64,000 nucleotides of DNA from an uncultured Porphyromonadaceae bacterium (GTDB lineage Bacteria > Bacteroidota > Bacteroidia > Bacteroidales > Muribaculaceae), in contig UQLL01000007.1 in NCBI GenBank assembly GCA_900541835.1, positions 27,915-91,914 on the forward strand. The letters are read 5' to 3'. Each line of letters opens with the position of its first letter. Position 1 is the stretch's first letter. Below the pieces are notes generated by a model. It searched no databases. It was given only the letters and a program-made list of their open reading frames with translations, and was not told the origin of the DNA. The translations under genes and the position numbers were made by a program. This document shows positions 41,911-51,126 of the stretch, piece by piece.

Positions 41911-44412
41911 TTATTTCACGATTACAATCTTGCCGACGCTGGCCTCGTTGGCGCCTTCGCCCTGTCGGCTCATGAGCACGAAGTATACGCCGGAGTTGGC
42001 GTACGCACCGGTGAGGTTGGTGCCGTTCCAGCGGACCACTCCGTCCATCGGGGAACCGAGTTCCTTGACGAGGTTACCCTCGGAATCGACAATCTTCACC
42101 AGGGAGTTGTCGAGCAGGCCCTCGATGGTGATGTTGCCCACGAAGTCGGGACGCACCGGGTTGGGGTAAATCTTGACCTGGTCGAAGTTGTCGCCGGAAG
42201 ATGCGCCGGGCACGAAGTACTCGGCCAGTCCGTTCATGGTGCCGAACATCATGGAATTGGAGGCGGGGTTGTACTGGGCCATGAAAGCCTTGTCGCTGGG
42301 GAGGTAAGAGTTGTCGGTGGTGAGCTGGCGCATGACGTGTGTGCCGTCGGAACTGGTCTGGACGACGCCGGCGCCCAGGGTGGCGAACCACTTGTTGCCG
42401 TTGCCGTCGACGGTGATGCTGTGTACGTCAACGCCGTCGAGCAGGTAGTCGGCCATATTGGTGCCGTCGTTGCGGGACACCTTGATGCGGCGTCCCTGCG
42501 TGGGGTTGTCGAACATCTTCGAGGGCTGTATGGTGAATACGCCTGTGCTTGTGCCGAACCAGACAGTACCCGTGTTGGAATCCTCGTACGCGCAGTTTAC
42601 GTATGTCCAGGAAATGCCGCCGCCGTCCTGGTTGCTAAGACCGGAGATAAGCAGTTCGCGATCGTCGGACGAGTTGTCAATCGTGCCTTTGTGGTCAAGG
42701 AGCAGTATCGCGCCCCCGTAGAGCGTATTGGCGAAGACGATTACCAGGTTCTTGTTCGACGGATGCTTGAGCGGCAGGACGATATTGTCGCGTTGGGCGG
42801 TGAAGCCGGTCTTGACCTGGATGAAATCCTTGTAGTTGCGGTTCTTGATGGAGGTTGCCGGCCACACAAGAATCGACTCCAGGGGATTGGAGTTGGCGTA
42901 CTGGTGAGTGGCAGCCCACATGTTGCCCTCGTTGTCGAAGGCGGGGATGGAGATGTTTATGTATTCCTTCGTCCACTGGCTGATGTTTGGGTTGTCGCTT
43001 ACAAACGGCTCCTTGATTGCCACGAATCCGGGAAGGGCGCTGTTGGCCGATCCGGCAGTACCCAGGGTAATGACGTTGTCGGGGTTGCCGAAGTCAACGA
43101 TCCGTATCCCCTCGGTGTAGGAACCGAAATAGAAGAGGTCGGGGTTGAAAGGATCCTGTACTATACCCCTGGCCAGCCTGTGAGAATCGGCAAAGCTCGG
43201 GCGGCAGTAGATGCTGCCGTAGTTGGTCCACTCGCCGTTGCGAAGGCCGCTGATGAGCGTCGGCACACTGTACATGGAGGAGAAAATGTAGTTGACGCCG
43301 TTGTTCATTGTCAGCAAGCCGTACTTGTCGGAATAGTTCATGTAGGCGCCCAGATAGACAGACGGTGAGTTGGGACGGGAATACGTCTTCTCGTTGCCGA
43401 AGACGGTCTCCCAGGCGTTGAGTCCGTCGCGGTCGTAGGACTTGATGCCCTCGCGGCCGTCGGCCACGTAATAGGTCTTGAAGTCGGAAGAAGTTATGGA
43501 TGCCTTGTTCCACTCCGACTTGATGGGCGGAGTGCAGTCGATCTTGTTGCCGTCGTAGTCGGAGGAAACGAGGGCCCAGCTGCCGGAGAGGACGTAGCCC
43601 TGCTTGCCAGCCGTGTAATACGGCAGATTCAGGTCGTTGCTGACCTGCCTGACAGACGACAGTGTGTTGTCGTCGTTCACCTTGAGCACATTCACCGACC
43701 AGGCCTGTGAGGTAAGTATCTGGTTGTCGTTGAGCGGCACCATCAGGTCGATGTACTGGTTGGCGGGGATGACGTTGAAGTCGCTCAAGCTCTGGAGCGG
43801 CTTGCCGTAGTCCTGGATGCAGGTGTTCTGCTTGTTGGAGATCAGCAGCTTGGAGCCGACGCGGGCTATGGCATTGAACTTGGTGTGGTAGTTGCGGGCC
43901 TTGTCAATGCGGCGCTTTTCGGGGTCGACGGCGATGAAGCCGAAGTCGGTGGCCATGTAGATGAGGTCGTCACCGAGACTGAAGGTGATGGCGTTCACAT
44001 TCTTCGACTCCATCAGGGTGGTGTTCTTGAGGGCGGGGATGTTGACCACGCGGTCGTCGTCGTAGAGCAAGTCGATGTTGCCGTCGCTGTAGACGATGCA
44101 GAGATAGCCGGCGCGGGGGTTGTACTGCGCCTTGGCGATTATTACTCCCGACAGGTAGTTGCGATTGGTGTAGGGCAGTGTCTCGCCTGTGGACTTGTCG
44201 AGCACGAACAGCTCTCCCTTGGGCTCGTTGTATGTGCCGTCGCCAGACAGGTAAATCTGTCCGTAGGCTACGATGTAGAGCCGATCGGGGGCATCGAAGA
44301 GCTGCTGGAAGTAGTTGTCGAAAGCGGGATGGATCTTCCAGTCGCCGTCGGCCGCACGCAGGCTCAGGGAGCTTACGAGCATAGTGAGGCAAAAGAGGAT
44401 TTTCTTTATCAT
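41911..44412 (-). CDS. porZ: PorZ-like beta-propeller protein of the type IX secretion system
   Basis: 833 residues from the ATG at 44412; the longer frame to 44526 overlaps the rdgB gene and precedes the signal peptide (KKILFCLTMLVSSLSLRA). Two beta-propellers occupy about residues 25-730, with repeated GxxWFGTSTGV and GNKWFATLGAGV-type blades. A C-terminal sorting domain follows (QVKIYPNPVRPDFVGNITIE...GVYFVLMSRQGE). In Porphyromonas gingivalis PorZ is a surface component of the type IX attachment complex that handles A-LPS. The call rests on domain order and on the rdgB and leuS neighbours; other propeller proteins of two-component type look similar. Confidence 0.8.
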   Translation of the reverse strand: MIKKILFCLTMLVSSLSLRAADGDWKIHPAFDNYFQQLFDAPDRLYIVAYGQIYLSGDGTYNEPKGELFVLDKSTGETLPYTNRNYLSGVIIAKAQYNPRAGYLCIVYSDGNIDLLYDDDRVVNIPALKNTTLMESKNVNAITFSLGDDLIYMATDFGFIAVDPEKRRIDKARNYHTKFNAIARVGSKLLISNKQNTCIQDYGKPLQSLSDFNVIPANQYIDLMVPLNDNQILTSQAWSVNVLKVNDDNTLSSVRQVSNDLNLPYYTAGKQGYVLSGSWALVSSDYDGNKIDCTPPIKSEWNKASITSSDFKTYYVADGREGIKSYDRDGLNAWETVFGNEKTYSRPNSPSVYLGAYMNYSDKYGLLTMNNGVNYIFSSMYSVPTLISGLRNGEWTNYGSIYCRPSFADSHRLARGIVQDPFNPDLFYFGSYTEGIRIVDFGNPDNVITLGTAGSANSALPGFVAIKEPFVSDNPNISQWTKEYINISIPAFDNEGNMWAATHQYANSNPLESILVWPATSIKNRNYKDFIQVKTGFTAQRDNIVLPLKHPSNKNLVIVFANTLYGGAILLLDHKGTIDNSSDDRELLISGLSNQDGGGISWTYVNCAYEDSNTGTVWFGTSTGVFTIQPSKMFDNPTQGRRIKVSRNDGTNMADYLLDGVDVHSITVDGNGNKWFATLGAGVVQTSSDGTHVMRQLTTDNSYLPSDKAFMAQYNPASNSMMFGTMNGLAEYFVPGASSGDNFDQVKIYPNPVRPDFVGNITIEGLLDNSLVKIVDSEGNLVKELGSPMDGVVRWNGTNLTGAYANSGVYFVLMSRQGEGANEASVGKIVIVK

Positions 44413-44437
44413 TGCTGTGGTATTGGTCGGAAAAGTT

Positions 44438-45019
44438 TCAAATTGAATCGATTTCGGCGATGAATGCGCGGATTGCGCGTCCGCGATGGGAGATGACGTT
44501 CTTGGCCTCGGGACCCATTTCGGCAAAGCTGACGCCGCTCTCGCGCGGGATGAAGACGGGGTCGTAGCCGAATCCTCCGTCTCCCTGGCGGTCGGCGGCG
44601 ATGTCGCCTTCTACGCTGCCGGTCCAAGTGCGGCAGGAGCCATCGGCGCAAGCCAGGGCCACGACGGTGCGGAACTCGGCCCGGCGGTCGGCGACGCCAT
44701 GCATCTTCTCCAACAGAAGGTCGATGTTGTCGTCGGGGAGACAGTCTGGACCGGCGAAACGGGCGGTGTAGACGCCGGGGGCGCCGCCGAGGGCGTCGAC
44801 CATCAGTCCGGTGTCGTCGGCGAAGCAGTCCACACCGTAATGGTCACGCACGTAGCAGGCTTTCTGCCGCGCGTTCCCCTCCAGGGTGTCGCTGGTCTCG
44901 GGCAGCTCCTCGCGGCAGCCGATGTCCGAAAGGCTCACGATTTCGAGGCGCGGGCCGGCTATGGCACGCACCTCGGAGAGTTTGTGGATATTGTTGGTTG
45001 CGAACACTATCTTCTTCAT
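44438..45019 (-). CDS. rdgB: XTP/dITP diphosphatase (RdgB/HAM1 family)
   Basis: 193 residues. It hydrolyses non-canonical purine nucleoside triphosphates such as dITP and XTP to monophosphates and keeps them out of DNA. Signatures are the N-terminal FATNNIHKLSEV, ETSDTLEGNARQKA, FADDTGLMVDALGGAPGVYT and the C-terminal GDGGFGYDPVFIP. It lies 57 nt after leuS and 25 nt before the porZ-like gene on the same strand and may be read from the leuS promoter. Confidence 0.97.
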   Translation of the reverse strand: MKKIVFATNNIHKLSEVRAIAGPRLEIVSLSDIGCREELPETSDTLEGNARQKACYVRDHYGVDCFADDTGLMVDALGGAPGVYTARFAGPDCLPDDNIDLLLEKMHGVADRRAEFRTVVALACADGSCRTWTGSVEGDIAADRQGDGGFGYDPVFIPRESGVSFAEMGPEAKNVISHRGRAIRAFIAEIDSI

Positions 45020-45076
45020 CGCAATCTTATAACGGCCAATGGGTTAATATATTGCGTCTTACGGCTACTTTGTGCC

Positions 45077-47839
45077 TTAGAGCACGATGTTGACAATCTT
45101 GCCGGGTACGACGATGACCTTGCGGGGCGTCTTGCCGTCGATCCACTTTGCGGCCTCGGGAGCGGCCAGGGCCGTTTTCTCGACTTCGGCGCGGTCCATG
45201 TCGGCGGCCAAGTCGAGGGTGAAGCGAGTCTTGCCGTTGAAGCTGACGGCGTAGCGCACGCTGTCGGCCTTCAGGTACTTCTCGTCGGCTTCGGGCCATG
45301 CGGCGTCCACCACGGAGCCGTCTCGGCCCAGCAGGTGCCAGTACTCCTCGGCGATGTGCGGAGCGAAGGGGGCAAGCACTCGGGCGAACAGCTCCAGCAC
45401 CTGACGATTGGCAGACTTCTGCTTCTGCAGCTCGTTGAGGGCGATCATGAAAGCGGCCACGGAGGTGTTGAACGAGAAGGCCTCGATGTCGTCAGTGACC
45501 TTGCGGATGAGCTTGTGTATGGTGCGCAGCTCGGCCTCGGTGGGTGCCTTGTCGGGGGCGGAAAGGCTCTGCTCCATCATGGCCCAAAGCTTGCGGAGGA
45601 AGCGGCTCACGCCGTCGATGCCGTTGGTGTCCCAGGGCTTGCTCTGCTGAAGCGGGCCGAGGAACATCTCGTACAGGCGCAGAGTGTCAGCGCCGTAGCG
45701 CTCCACGATATCGTCGGGGTTGACAACGTTGAACATGGACTTGCTCATCTTCTCCACGGCAGAGCCGCATACGTACTTGCCATCCTCGAACTCGAACTCG
45801 GCGTCGGCGAAGTCGGGGCGCCAGTCGCGGAAGCGCTCGGTGTCGAGTATGTCGTTGTCCACCATGGAGATGTCTACACGGATGGGCATGGTGTCGTACT
45901 GCTTACGCAGGCCCTTGCTCACAAACTTGTTCGTGCCTTTTACGCGATAGGCGAAACTGGAGCGTCCCTGGATCATGCCCTGGTTGACGAGCCTGCGGAA
46001 GGGTTCCGGCTCCACCACCAGGCCGAGGTCGTAGAGGAACTTGTTCCAGAAGCGGGAATAGATGAGGTGGCCGGTGGCGTGCTCGGTGCCACCGACGTAC
46101 AAGTCGACGTTGCGCCAGTAGGCGTTTGCCTGGGGGCTGACGAGCGCGGAGTCGTTGTGGGGGTCCATGTAGCGGAGATAGTAGGCGGAGCTGCCGGCGA
46201 ATCCGGGCATGGTGCACACCTCCAGGGGGAGACCGTCGTGGCTCCAGTCCTTGGCGCGTGCCAGGGGTGGCTCACCATCGGCCGTGGGCAGGTAGGAGTC
46301 CACGGCGGGAAGTTCCAACGGCAGACTCGATTCGGGCAGCAGCTCTGGGATGCCGTCGCGGTAAGCGACCGGGAAAGGTTCGCCCCAGTAGCGCTGGCGG
46401 CTGAAAATGGCGTCGCGCAGGCGGTAGTTGACTTTTACGCGTCCGATGCCCTTTTCGGCTATGAAATCCTTGGCTCGGGCTATGGCCTCCTTGACCTGCA
46501 GACCGTTGAGGTCGAGCTCGGGGCCGCAGGAGTTAATCATGACGCCCTCCTTGGCGTCGAAGCTCTCCTCGCTAACGTCGGCGCCCTCGATCAAGGGGAT
46601 AATCGGCAGGTCGAAGTGACGGGCGAAAGCATAGTCGCGGGAGTCGTGGGCGGGCACGGCCATGATGGCTCCGGTGCCGTAGCCGGCCAGCACGTAGTCG
46701 CTCACCCAGATGGGTATCTGCTTGCCTGTCATGGGGTTGACGGCGTAGGCGCCGGTGAAGACGCCGCTGACCTTCTTGTCGATCTGGCGCTCACGCTCGG
46801 TCTTGTGGCTGACTTCGCGCAGGTATGCCTCCACGGCCTCGTTCTGCTCCGGGGTGGTGACCTGGGCCACATAGTCGGACTCCGGGGCGAGAACCATGAA
46901 GGTGACGCCGAAGACGGTGTCGGCGCGTGTGGTGAAGATTTCGAGCTGGAGGTCGTCGCGGCCCGCCAGGGGGAAGAGCATCTCGGCGCCTTCGCTGCGA
47001 CCAATCCAGTTGCGCTGGGTCTCCTTGAGGCTATCGCTCCATTCCAAAGTGTCGAGGCCGTCAAGCAGACGCTGTGCGTATGCGGAGACGCGGAGGCACC
47101 ACTGGCGCATCTTCTTCTGCTCCACGGGGAATCCGCCGCGGACACTGAGTCCCTCGCTGACCTCGTCGTTGGCCAACACGGTGCCGAGCTCGGCACACCA
47201 GTTGACCATGGTCTCGGCCTGGAAGGCGAGGCGGTAGTTCATCAGCACCTCGGAGCGGCGCATGGCGTCCATGGCTTTCCACTCGTCGGCGGTGAAGCAC
47301 AGTTCCTCGCTGGCGGCGGCGTGCAGGCCCTCGGTGCCGTAGGCGGCGAAATGGGCCTCGAGCTCTGTTATCGGCCGGGCCTTCTGGGCCTCGGTGTCGT
47401 ACCAGGAGCCGAACATCCGCATGAACGCCCACTGCGTCCATTTATAATATGAGGGGTCGCAGGTGCGGACTTCGCGGCTCCAGTCGTAGCCCAGGCCTAT
47501 GAGGCCGAGCTGCTCCTTGTAGCGGCGGATATTGGCCTCGGTGGTGACCTCGGGGTGCTGCCCGGTCTGAATGGCGTACTGCTCGGCGGGCAGGCCATAA
47601 GCGTCGAAGCCCATGGGATGCAACACGTTGAAGCCCTGCTGACGCTTGTAGCGGGCTATGATGTCGGAGGCGATATAACCTAACGGATGACCTACGTGCA
47701 AGCCGGCTCCCGACGGGTACGGGAACATGTCAAGTACGTAAAACTTGGGCCTGGAGACATCCTCTTTCACGGTGTAGATGCCCTCTTCCTGCCAGCGCTG
47801 CTGCCAGCGTTTTTCTATTTCGCGGTGGTTGTATTCCAT
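45077..47839 (-). CDS. leuS: Leucyl-tRNA synthetase
   Basis: 920 residues, full length. The class I motifs are GLHVGHPLGY (HIGH, about 41-50) and EKMSKSMFNV (KMSKS, in the last third). The large CP1 editing insert is visible between them (TRADTVFGVTFMVLAPESD; GYGTGAIMAVPAHDSRDYAF). It charges tRNA-Leu and edits misacylated products. A -7 box at 47871-47878 leaves a leader of about 28 nt. Confidence 0.99.
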   Translation of the reverse strand: MEYNHREIEKRWQQRWQEEGIYTVKEDVSRPKFYVLDMFPYPSGAGLHVGHPLGYIASDIIARYKRQQGFNVLHPMGFDAYGLPAEQYAIQTGQHPEVTTEANIRRYKEQLGLIGLGYDWSREVRTCDPSYYKWTQWAFMRMFGSWYDTEAQKARPITELEAHFAAYGTEGLHAAASEELCFTADEWKAMDAMRRSEVLMNYRLAFQAETMVNWCAELGTVLANDEVSEGLSVRGGFPVEQKKMRQWCLRVSAYAQRLLDGLDTLEWSDSLKETQRNWIGRSEGAEMLFPLAGRDDLQLEIFTTRADTVFGVTFMVLAPESDYVAQVTTPEQNEAVEAYLREVSHKTERERQIDKKVSGVFTGAYAVNPMTGKQIPIWVSDYVLAGYGTGAIMAVPAHDSRDYAFARHFDLPIIPLIEGADVSEESFDAKEGVMINSCGPELDLNGLQVKEAIARAKDFIAEKGIGRVKVNYRLRDAIFSRQRYWGEPFPVAYRDGIPELLPESSLPLELPAVDSYLPTADGEPPLARAKDWSHDGLPLEVCTMPGFAGSSAYYLRYMDPHNDSALVSPQANAYWRNVDLYVGGTEHATGHLIYSRFWNKFLYDLGLVVEPEPFRRLVNQGMIQGRSSFAYRVKGTNKFVSKGLRKQYDTMPIRVDISMVDNDILDTERFRDWRPDFADAEFEFEDGKYVCGSAVEKMSKSMFNVVNPDDIVERYGADTLRLYEMFLGPLQQSKPWDTNGIDGVSRFLRKLWAMMEQSLSAPDKAPTEAELRTIHKLIRKVTDDIEAFSFNTSVAAFMIALNELQKQKSANRQVLELFARVLAPFAPHIAEEYWHLLGRDGSVVDAAWPEADEKYLKADSVRYAVSFNGKTRFTLDLAADMDRAEVEKTALAAPEAAKWIDGKTPRKVIVVPGKIVNIVL

Positions 47840-47870
47840 GATGTCTGCCTTTGCAGTATAGTTCAGGCTG

Positions 47871-47878
47871 CAAAGTTA
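47871..47878 (-). promoter_or_regulatory. leuS promoter -7 box (minus strand)
   Basis: Minus-strand TAACTTTG followed by CAGCCTGAAC, with TTC in place of TTG at the -33 spacing (47899-47901). Confidence 0.6.
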
Positions 47879-47956
47879 CTAAAAAAAGTCGAGAGTTCGG
47901 AATCGAGATTTAAGAGTCGTCGCACCAGATGCGCCGGCAGCTGCCGATTTTGACTT

Positions 47957-49042
47957 TCATCTCGCCGCGGCGAGGCGGGAGCGGAACGACATGGCCCGCT
48001 TGCCGACCAGGTTCCAGCTGAGCAGGCTGAGCACGACGGTGGCCAACAGGGCCACCACGAAAGATACCACGACACCCAACTCCGGCAGGCCGAAGTACAC
48101 GCACAGCTGCAGGATGGGGAAATGGAAGAGGTACATGTCGTAGCTGACGTTGTCGTGGCGGGCGAAATGCCTACCCCAGCGGCCCACCATGCTCACCCAG
48201 ATGACGAGGAGGCCATCGACGGCCGGCCAGAGCGCAGCACGCACATAGATGCCCGTCTGCATGAGCGCCACCCCGGCAAGCAACACCCCAAGCACCCACC
48301 ACTTGTACCGCAACAGGCGCTCCAGGTTCAGCGCCGCCAGGGCTCCTATATAGAAGAAGGAGAGCTGTCCGAAGAACTGCCGCCCCAGGATGGCGTATAT
48401 TTCCCGCTCCGTGGCGGCATACCGCCACAGGAAGAAGACCGACCAGGCCACCGACAGCAGGATGATCATCGAGAAGACCAGCGTGTGGCGGCGCCTTATA
48501 CGCACCTTCGACACCACATAGGCCACCACAGGCACCGACAGGTACAGGCACCACTCCACTTTCATGGTCCAAAGGGCGCCGTTGACGGCCGGCGAGACAT
48601 ACTGGCCCCCCTCGAAGACGCCCGGCAGCGACGGCTCCAGGAAGTTGAGGAAGGAGAGGTTGGCAAGCAGGTATTTCATCCATTGCGGCGACAGGAAATA
48701 TTCCCTTGCCGACAGGCTCGAGATTGCCACCAGGCCGAAGGCGCACAGCAGCACCACCAGGAAGTAGGGCGGCAGGATGCGCAGGGCACGGTTGCGCAGG
48801 TAGGGTCCGAGCCTGGGGCGCCGCTCCCAGCTGCGGTAGATCAGGAAGCCGCTGAGCGCGAAGAAGCCGCCAACGCCCGTGCCGCTCGAGATCGGCCACG
48901 GGATGGCGAAACCCAGCAGCTCGTTGAAATGAGCCACTATCACCGAGAACGCCATGATGTAGCGTACGGCGTCCATATTATTATTAGTGCGTATGAACTT
49001 GTCCACGTCAATGCAGGGACACACGGTCCGTGAGTCCGCCAT
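47957..49042 (-). CDS. Acyltransferase-3 family membrane protein
   Basis: 361 residues from the ATG at 49042, with about ten membrane segments. The acyltransferase-3 features are MDAVRYIMAFSVIVAHF, where the His is the family catalytic residue, GGFFALSGFLIYRSW, and the YLRNRALRILPPYF segment. The family O-acetylates cell-surface sugars. The first 11 residues (MADSRTVCPCI) are encoded by a GACGCAC-type repeat; a later ATG at 48976 (MDAVRYIMAF) would skip them and fits the family start better, so the true start is uncertain. The acylated glycan is unknown. Confidence 0.88.
   Translation of the reverse strand: MADSRTVCPCIDVDKFIRTNNNMDAVRYIMAFSVIVAHFNELLGFAIPWPISSGTGVGGFFALSGFLIYRSWERRPRLGPYLRNRALRILPPYFLVVLLCAFGLVAISSLSAREYFLSPQWMKYLLANLSFLNFLEPSLPGVFEGGQYVSPAVNGALWTMKVEWCLYLSVPVVAYVVSKVRIRRRHTLVFSMIILLSVAWSVFFLWRYAATEREIYAILGRQFFGQLSFFYIGALAALNLERLLRYKWWVLGVLLAGVALMQTGIYVRAALWPAVDGLLVIWVSMVGRWGRHFARHDNVSYDMYLFHFPILQLCVYFGLPELGVVVSFVVALLATVVLSLLSWNLVGKRAMSFRSRLAAAR
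49012..49040. repeat. GACGCAC-type palindrome at the start of the acyltransferase gene
   Basis: TGCAGGGACACACGGTCCGT then GAGTCCGCC. It either encodes the N-terminus or lies in the leader, depending on the start codon. Confidence 0.75.
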
Positions 49043-49090
49043 AATACAAACGCACTTAACCTCCCGAAATTGCCCCAAATCCGCACTTCG

Positions 49091-49118
49091 TAGTGACGCA
49101 CTGGCCGTGCGTCACTAC
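49091..49118. repeat. GACGCAC-type palindrome between divergent genes
   Basis: TAGTGACGCACTGGCCGTGC then GTCACTAC, a near-perfect palindrome, in the gap between the acyltransferase and the flippase-like gene. Confidence 0.75.
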
Positions 49119-49137
49119 AAGTCTCAACTTTTTTCGC

Positions 49138-49145
49138 TAACTTTG
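49138..49145 (+). promoter_or_regulatory. -7 box for the flippase-like gene
   Basis: TAACTTTG lies about 25 nt before the GTG start at 49171. No clear -33 TTG. Confidence 0.55.
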
Positions 49146-49170
49146 CAGTCGCACTAAAGAGAAATCGACC

Positions 49171-50211
49171 GTGACCGAAACCGTTACCGAGAAAGCCCCC
49201 CGGCAGCCGCTCCGCAAGCGCCTGCTCAACTACTGCGTCAAGTACCTGCTGCCACTGCTCGTGAGCGTGGCCCTGATCTGGTACATGCTCGCCCATATCG
49301 ACGTCCAGCAGATGTGGCAGACACTGCGCAGCGGCGTCAACTACTGGTGGATCCTGCTGGCGATGCTGGTGAGCGTCCTCAGCCACGTCATCCGCGCCGC
49401 CCGCTGGCGCATACAGCTCCGCGCACTGGGCATACGCCCCGGCCTGATGCCGCTGACCTGCTCCATCTTCGGCTGCTACGCCCTCAACCTGGTCTTCCCC
49501 CGCCTGGGCGAGGTGTGGCGCTGCACCTACGTGGCCCAAAGGGAAAAAGCTCCCTTCACCACCGTCTTCGGCTCCATGGTGGCCGACCGCCTGAGCGACA
49601 CAGTGATGGTGCTGCTGCTCACGCTGCTCACCTTCCTGGTGGCCCACTCGGCCATGACCGCCTTCCTTGGCAAGTACCCCGTGGGCCAAGACGTTCTGAA
49701 TATGGCCGAGGAACCACTGTTCTGGCTCGGCATCGCCTGCATGGCCGGCGGCCTGTGGGCACTCTTCCACTTCGGGCGCAACAGCCGCTTCGTGCAGAAG
49801 GTGCGCGGCGTGGTGGCCGACCTCTGGCGCGGCTTCGCATCAGTGGGAAGCATGGACGGCAAGTGGCTCTTCGTCCTGCTGACCGTGGCCCTGTGGGGCT
49901 GCTACTTCCTGCAGCTCTACGCCGCCTTCTTCGCCTTCGACTTCACCCGCGCCCTGGTGACCCCGGAACTGGCTCTGGGCCTGACGCCCTGCCTGGTGGC
50001 CTTCGTACTCTCCAGCATCGGCATGGCCATCCCCAGCAACGGAGGGCTCGGCCCCTGGAACATCGCCGTGATGTTCGGCCTGGCCCTCTACGGCGTCACC
50101 GACACCCAAGGCGCCTCCTTCTCCATCCTCGTATGGAGCGCACAGACTGTCATGCTCATCCTCCTGGGCATCTTCACCATGGTCTACATCTCCGTAAATA
50201 AGAAGAAATGA
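49171..50211 (+). CDS. Lysylphosphatidylglycerol-synthase-type (LPG_synthase_TM) membrane protein
   Basis: 346 residues with a GTG start and about eight membrane segments. Family features are WWILLAMLVSVLSHVIRAAR followed by WRIQLRALG, GCYALNLVFPRLGEVWRCTY, VFGSMVADRLSDTVMV and the near-C-terminal IPSNGGLGPWNIAVMFGLAL. Relatives are flippases for aminoacyl-lipids (the MprF N-terminal half) or uncharacterised stand-alone proteins, as here, where the synthase domain is missing. The next gene overlaps by 4 bp. The lipid moved is unknown. Confidence 0.9.
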   Translation: MTETVTEKAPRQPLRKRLLNYCVKYLLPLLVSVALIWYMLAHIDVQQMWQTLRSGVNYWWILLAMLVSVLSHVIRAARWRIQLRALGIRPGLMPLTCSIFGCYALNLVFPRLGEVWRCTYVAQREKAPFTTVFGSMVADRLSDTVMVLLLTLLTFLVAHSAMTAFLGKYPVGQDVLNMAEEPLFWLGIACMAGGLWALFHFGRNSRFVQKVRGVVADLWRGFASVGSMDGKWLFVLLTVALWGCYFLQLYAAFFAFDFTRALVTPELALGLTPCLVAFVLSSIGMAIPSNGGLGPWNIAVMFGLALYGVTDTQGASFSILVWSAQTVMLILLGIFTMVYISVNKKK

Positions 50212-50780
50212 GAATCAACAACAGCACCGACCCGAAGGATTCCAAGCCGGACTACTTCGACGGCGACGACATAGAGGAGACGCGCAAGGAACGTGAGCGC
50301 CGATACCGCGACGACGACCCGCGCTACTGGGAGGAGGAGGACGGCAAGGGGGAATGGGACCACCTGCGTCCACTGTTCCGCCTCAAAGTGTGGCTCTTTG
50401 TGGGCGCGGCGGCGGTGGTGGCCTGCCTGCTGCTGGTGGTCTACATCCACTGGTTCCGGCCCTACGCCACCGGCGGCGTGCAGTACGGCTACGTGGAGAC
50501 GATAGAAGAACAGGGCTCGGTATTCAAGACCTTCGAGGGGGTGATACTCCCCTACCGAAGCCTGCGCGACACGGTGCGCCCCTACAAGGGCGACTTCGTG
50601 TTTTCGGCCGCCAACGACCGCATCGCCGCCGAGCTGCACCGGGCCTCTACGGCCTGCAGACCCGTGCGCGTGGAATACGTGCGCTACAGCGCCCCGCTCC
50701 CCTGGCGCGGCGACAGCCGCATCGTGGTGACGGCAGTCTCGGACGCCAACCCGGCCCAGCTCGTGCCGATGACGCGGTAA
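50208..50780 (+). CDS. Single-pass membrane protein of unknown function
   Basis: 190 residues. A highly charged cytoplasmic N-terminus (DDIEETRKERERRYRDDDPR, about 20-60) is followed by one membrane segment (LFVGAAAVVACLLLVVYIHW, about 62-82) and a periplasmic domain containing GGVQYGYVETIEEQGSVFKT and FEGVILPYRSLRDT. The ATG overlaps the flippase-like stop by 4 bp, so the two are coupled and may act together. A family common in Bacteroidales but without a known role. A strong terminator follows. Confidence 0.85.
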   Translation: MRINNSTDPKDSKPDYFDGDDIEETRKERERRYRDDDPRYWEEEDGKGEWDHLRPLFRLKVWLFVGAAAVVACLLLVVYIHWFRPYATGGVQYGYVETIEEQGSVFKTFEGVILPYRSLRDTVRPYKGDFVFSAANDRIAAELHRASTACRPVRVEYVRYSAPLPWRGDSRIVVTAVSDANPAQLVPMTR

Positions 50781-50799
50781 ACTATTTTCACAAACGTTA

Positions 50800-50843
50800 A
50801 AAGCGCCGTGGGTGCAAACCATATAGCACCCACGGCGTTTTTA
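50800..50843 (+). terminator. Terminator after the flippase-like operon
   Basis: AAAGCGCCGTGGGTGC and GCACCCACGGCGTTTTTA form a 13-15 bp stem with a T-run. Confidence 0.92.
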
Positions 50844-50941
50844 TATCAGACGAAGGGAAAACAGACCTCCCACCGGACGTCGCACTGCACAGCCGCCGCC
50901 GTCCGCTCGATTCCGAGGGCCTCCACCCTGCGTAGCAGAAC

Positions 50942-51067
50942 ATGAAAGAAGACAAGAAGCATGACTTATATTCCGATGTTATGACATCGGCCGGAGACCC
51001 GGCCGACGATTTCGAGCGTCCGGGCGAGCCAGACGAAATAAGTACCGCAGCCTCAGAAGATGGTTAA
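50942..51067 (+). CDS. Possible 41-residue acidic small protein
   Basis: ATG at 50942 and stop at 51065-51067. The peptide starts MKEDKKHDLYSDVMTSAGDP and is rich in Asp and Glu, with no membrane segment. A strong terminator begins 22 nt after the stop, and another lies upstream at 50800, so the interval 50844-51126 looks like its own transcription unit. No clear promoter was seen. It could instead be a non-coding RNA. I do not recognise the sequence. Confidence 0.4.
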   Translation: MKEDKKHDLYSDVMTSAGDPADDFERPGEPDEISTAASEDG

Positions 51068-51088
51068 ACATATGCGTGTATTTTTCGT

Positions 51089-51126
51089 GAGCGGTCGGCA
51101 GATTACGGTCTGTCGGCCGCTCTTTT
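51089..51126 (+). terminator. Strong terminator after the 41-residue ORF
   Basis: GAGCGGTCGGCAGA and TCTGTCGGCCGCTC pair over 14 bp (one G-T), loop TTACGG, then TTTTTC. Confidence 0.92.

Noticed and set aside
44412..44526. Longer N-terminus for the porZ-like protein
   Set aside because: The extension overlaps rdgB and would bury the signal peptide that begins at the ATG at 44412.
44486..47452. A 988-codon open frame on the plus strand opposite leuS and rdgB
   Set aside because: It is a shadow of two certain genes in GC-rich DNA; its translation is low in complexity (many Gly, Val, Ala, His) and shows no domain.
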